A DNA stretch of 9,295 nt from contig CANETR010000051.1 of assembly GCA_947441325.1 (NCBI GenBank), positions 1 to 9,295 of the forward strand, given 5' to 3'. Below, one piece after another: positions 7,076 to 9,295 of this stretch. The notes under the pieces were generated by a model. It worked only from the letters and a program-made list of their open reading frames with translations. It was not told where the DNA came from and made no database searches. Each line of letters starts with the position of its first letter. Within the stretch, counting starts at the first letter, position 1. Both the position numbers and the translations under genes were made by a program. Source of the stretch: Saprospiraceae bacterium. Lineage in GTDB: Bacteria; Bacteroidota; Bacteroidia; Chitinophagales; Saprospiraceae.

Positions 7076-8067
7076 ATTTCACACTGATAGTTTGTACTTA
7101 TATGCGTCCAAATCCCTTGCTGACATTATTGAACTCAGTAAAGGAACAAACGCTTTATCCGAACGAAATTTTAATAATTGATGGTTCAACAAAGGATGAG
7201 ACAGAAGCAATTTTAGAAAAGAATAAATTTCAAAATCTGCAATATTTTAAAGTCCCGAAAGAGCATCGGGGCTTAACAAAGCAAAGGAATTACGGAATCG
7301 CAAGAGTTGGAGATTCAACAGATATAATTTGCTTTCTTGATGATGACATTGTTCTGACAAAAAACTATTTTGAGAATTTACTCGATACATATCAAACACA
7401 TCCGGATGCTTTGGGTGTTGGTGGCTATATTATTGATGATGAAGCAGGATGCGAATATGTTGGAGAGAATTATAAACCAAACATAAATGAATTCTATTTT
7501 GATGGATGGAAACGAAAAGAAGGAAGCCGGTTTATAATGAGAAAAAGGTTTGGATTGGACAGCGATTGTCCACCTGGATTTTCCAGTTTATATTCACACG
7601 GAAGAAGTGTTGGTTTTTTGCCGCCAAGTGGGAAAGTATATGAAGTTGAACAACTAATGGGTGGTGTCTCCTCTTTTAAAAAAGATGTTTTTGAAACCTT
7701 ACAATTTTCTACTTATTTTGAAGGATATGGCTTGTATGAAGATGCTGATTTTTCGATTAGAGTTGCCAAAAAAGGAAAATTATATCTGAATACAACAGCA
7801 AAATTGTATCATTATCACGATGCTTCAGGAAGGCCTAATAAATATCAGTATGGTAAAATGGTGGTGCGAAACGGTTGGTATGTTTGGCGAACCAAAAACC
7901 CCAAACCTCTATTAGATGCAAGGATTAGATGGCATTCGATAACGATACTTTTGACAATCATTAGATTTAGCAATACCTTTACGAAAAATAAACGAAAAGA
8001 GGCTTTTACCGAAGCTCTTGGGAGAACAATTGGCTGGTTTAGTTTATTATTTAATAAACCAAAATAA
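7072..8067 (+). CDS. GT2 family glycosyltransferase
   Basis: This 331-aa enzyme has a GT-A fold from its very first residues. FTLIVCTYMRPNPLLTLLNS (3-22) is the nucleotide-binding start, ILIIDGSTKDET (33-44) follows, and HRGLTKQRNYGI (65-76) is the conserved basic segment. FLDDDIV (88-94) carries the DxD-type metal site, and YEDADFSIRVAKKG (222-235) is the acidic motif that usually holds the catalytic base. HYHDASGRPNKYQYGK (247-262) and a tryptophan-rich tail suggest contact with the membrane or acceptor. It should add one sugar to a lipid-linked glycan. The ATG at 7072 overlaps the previous stop as ATGA, which suggests coupled translation. Its layout parallels the GT2 half of its neighbour, so the two may be distant paralogues. 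Donor and acceptor are unknown. Confidence 0.92.
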   Translation: MNFTLIVCTYMRPNPLLTLLNSVKEQTLYPNEILIIDGSTKDETEAILEKNKFQNLQYFKVPKEHRGLTKQRNYGIARVGDSTDIICFLDDDIVLTKNYFENLLDTYQTHPDALGVGGYIIDDEAGCEYVGENYKPNINEFYFDGWKRKEGSRFIMRKRFGLDSDCPPGFSSLYSHGRSVGFLPPSGKVYEVEQLMGGVSSFKKDVFETLQFSTYFEGYGLYEDADFSIRVAKKGKLYLNTTAKLYHYHDASGRPNKYQYGKMVVRNGWYVWRTKNPKPLLDARIRWHSITILLTIIRFSNTFTKNKRKEAFTEALGRTIGWFSLLFNKPK

Positions 8068-8083
8068 ACGAAACGTAAAAAAA

Positions 8084-8932
8084 ATGGCGCAATATAACAC
8101 TTGTAAAGTTTGTAATAATAGCATTAAAATAGTCAACGAAAAGTATAATTTAGGGCAGTGTGAAAACTGTAAATTAATTTTTTGCTTGACCATTTTTACA
8201 CAAGATGAATTTGTAAAAGTTTATGATGATTTATATAATAAGGCAAATACACATTACAAATATCATTCTGTTGTAGAATATAAAATGCTTCTGGAAAACA
8301 AAAAAATCAAAGTTGGTTTTCACCGGGCCAAACTTTTAAAAAAATATGTTTTAAATAAGCAATGTCAATCGGTTCTCGAAATAGGAAGCGGAGTAGGGTT
8401 GATAGGCTCTTATATTCAGAAACATGATGCCCGTATTGCTTATTTGGGAATTGAAATCGACAAAGAGTCCTATGATAAATCACAGAAGTTAGGGCTAAAT
8501 ACCATAAATGATGATTTCAAGGCAATGGAAAAAATTGAAGAATCTTTTGATGTAATCATGCTTTGGGAAGTATTAGAGCATCTTCAGGATTTAAAGGTGT
8601 TTATTGAATTGGCTCACAAAAGATTAAATAAAGATGGTAAAATAATTCTTTCTGTACCAAACTATGATAAAATTTATAATTATCCGAATAGAAAGAAAGA
8701 TGACATTTTTCAAGACTTACCGCCAATTCATTTAAACTTCTTTACAAAAGAGAATATTATAAATGTTTTTGAATTTAATCACTTTATAGAATGCAAAGCA
8801 ACAGTTAAAAAATTCCCATATATTAATTTTAAAAGAATGGGTTTTTATTCTGAATTTATAAAAGCTTTGTTTAATAAATATAATGGTTCTACACTTTACT
8901 TTGTTGGTCACAAAATAGAAGAATTAAAATAA
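8084..8932 (+). CDS. class I SAM-dependent methyltransferase with N-terminal zinc ribbon
   Basis: This 282-aa protein probably methylates a sugar or its lipid-linked intermediate. Two CxxC pairs, CKVC (7-10) and CENC (26-29), form a likely zinc ribbon. The methyltransferase core follows: motif I SVLEIGSGVG (96-105), acidic post-I YLGIEID (120-126), FDVIMLWEVLEHLQD (155-169) with the family-typical E-x-L-E-H, and GKIILSVPNYD (185-195). HLNFFTKENI (216-225) is common in Methyltransf_23-type proteins. I chose the ATG at 8084, 16 bases after the previous stop, because it starts just before the zinc ribbon; a TTG at 8018 would add 22 unlike residues and overlap the GT2 gene by 50 bases. The start lies at the end of an A8 run (8077-8084). 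NDP-hexose C-methyltransferases also have an N-terminal zinc-binding part but are longer, so O- or N-methylation of a sugar is equally possible. Confidence 0.87.
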   Translation: MAQYNTCKVCNNSIKIVNEKYNLGQCENCKLIFCLTIFTQDEFVKVYDDLYNKANTHYKYHSVVEYKMLLENKKIKVGFHRAKLLKKYVLNKQCQSVLEIGSGVGLIGSYIQKHDARIAYLGIEIDKESYDKSQKLGLNTINDDFKAMEKIEESFDVIMLWEVLEHLQDLKVFIELAHKRLNKDGKIILSVPNYDKIYNYPNRKKDDIFQDLPPIHLNFFTKENIINVFEFNHFIECKATVKKFPYINFKRMGFYSEFIKALFNKYNGSTLYFVGHKIEELK

Positions 8933-8936
8933 AATT

Positions 8937-9295
8937 ATGAAAACAATTCTTATTGCACATAATTATAGCGAGACTACATTCTCTTCGATTAGTTTTCATT
9001 TTGCTCATCATTTGGCAAATTTGGGACACAAAGTTGTTTTTATATCTCATAAACCATATTTCTCTGAAAAACAAATTATCAAAACAGAAAATGGTGAAAT
9101 CAATTTGTTTTCATGGTCATCAGAAGACAGACCAACGTCTTTTGCTGATTTTATTTGGTTCTACAAAATCTACAAACAAAATAAGCCCGATATTGTAATT
9201 GGGCACTTTGTAGGAAGCAATATCAGCATTCTTGTTTCAAAAATACTATCTCTTGGTAGGGTAAAAACTTTTGAATATTATCACACTTTGTCTGA
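8937..9295 (+). CDS. GT4-like glycosyltransferase, N-terminal part, cut off by the window end
   Basis: An ATG four bases after the methyltransferase stop opens a frame that stays open for 119 codons to the window end. It begins MKTILIAHNYSETTFSSISF, followed by HFAHHLANLGHKVVFIS (21-37), the strand-helix-strand layout of the N-terminal domain of GT-B family 4 glycosyltransferases, where a sugar acceptor binds. NKPDIVIGHFVGSNISILV (82-100) is the next expected Rossmann-type strand and loop. The donor domain and the E-x7-E motif lie beyond the window, so the family call is provisional. Spacing and strand place it in the same operon as the genes before it. Frames on either strand that overlap it show no family features. 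Confidence 0.78.
   Translation, partial: MKTILIAHNYSETTFSSISFHFAHHLANLGHKVVFISHKPYFSEKQIIKTENGEINLFSWSSEDRPTSFADFIWFYKIYKQNKPDIVIGHFVGSNISILVSKILSLGRVKTFEYYHTLS

Noticed and set aside
8018..8083. TTG start for the methyltransferase
   Set aside because: The added 22 residues lie largely inside the GT2 gene, do not look like part of the family, and the ATG at 8084 directly precedes the zinc ribbon.
8889..9198. Open frames at 8889-9074 (minus) and 8953-9198 (plus)
   Set aside because: Both overlap the GT4-like gene starting at 8937, whose frame has clear GT-B N-terminal features and operon spacing.

Overview
The window looks like part of a surface-polysaccharide (LPS O-antigen, capsule or glycan) locus from a member of the Bacteroidota, most likely a Flavobacterium-like organism. 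The DNA is AT-rich, start codons have A/T-rich leaders without Shine-Dalgarno sequences, and the one convincing intergenic gap carries a TTG / TAnnTTTG-type promoter candidate. The genus assignment is inference. All genes lie on the + strand and are packed head to tail. There are no RNA genes, insertion sequences, CRISPR arrays or transposases.

Region 1 (1-2329) is a sialic acid module. It holds the last 39 codons of a neuA-type CMP-sialic acid synthetase, a 7-bp tandem repeat that supplies the neuA stop codon, a full neuB (sialic acid synthase) and a full neuC (hydrolysing UDP-GlcNAc 2-epimerase). Together they would turn UDP-GlcNAc into ManNAc, condense ManNAc with PEP to give Neu5Ac, and activate it as CMP-Neu5Ac. 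Residue patterns resemble the Neisseria SiaC/SiaA type more than legionaminate or pseudaminate enzymes; this comparison is from memory.

Region 2 (2330-2414) is an 85-bp gap with a candidate promoter. It is the longest break in the window.

Region 3 (2415-9295) is an assembly module: a poorly characterised GT-B-like protein (466 aa), a left-handed beta-helix acetyltransferase, a GT4 glycosyltransferase, a two-part protein with an unrecognised N-terminal half and a GT2 C-terminal half, a second GT2 enzyme, a zinc-ribbon SAM methyltransferase, and the start of another GT4 enzyme cut off by the window end. Four of the junctions in this module overlap or are separated by one base, which suggests one transcript with coupled translation.

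CMP-sialic acid appears to be made here, yet no protein in the window has a recognisable classical bacterial sialyltransferase signature. The 466-aa protein directly after neuC is the best local candidate for that missing step, but this is only a hypothesis. No Wzx flippase, Wzy polymerase or export gene is in view, so the locus continues beyond both ends.
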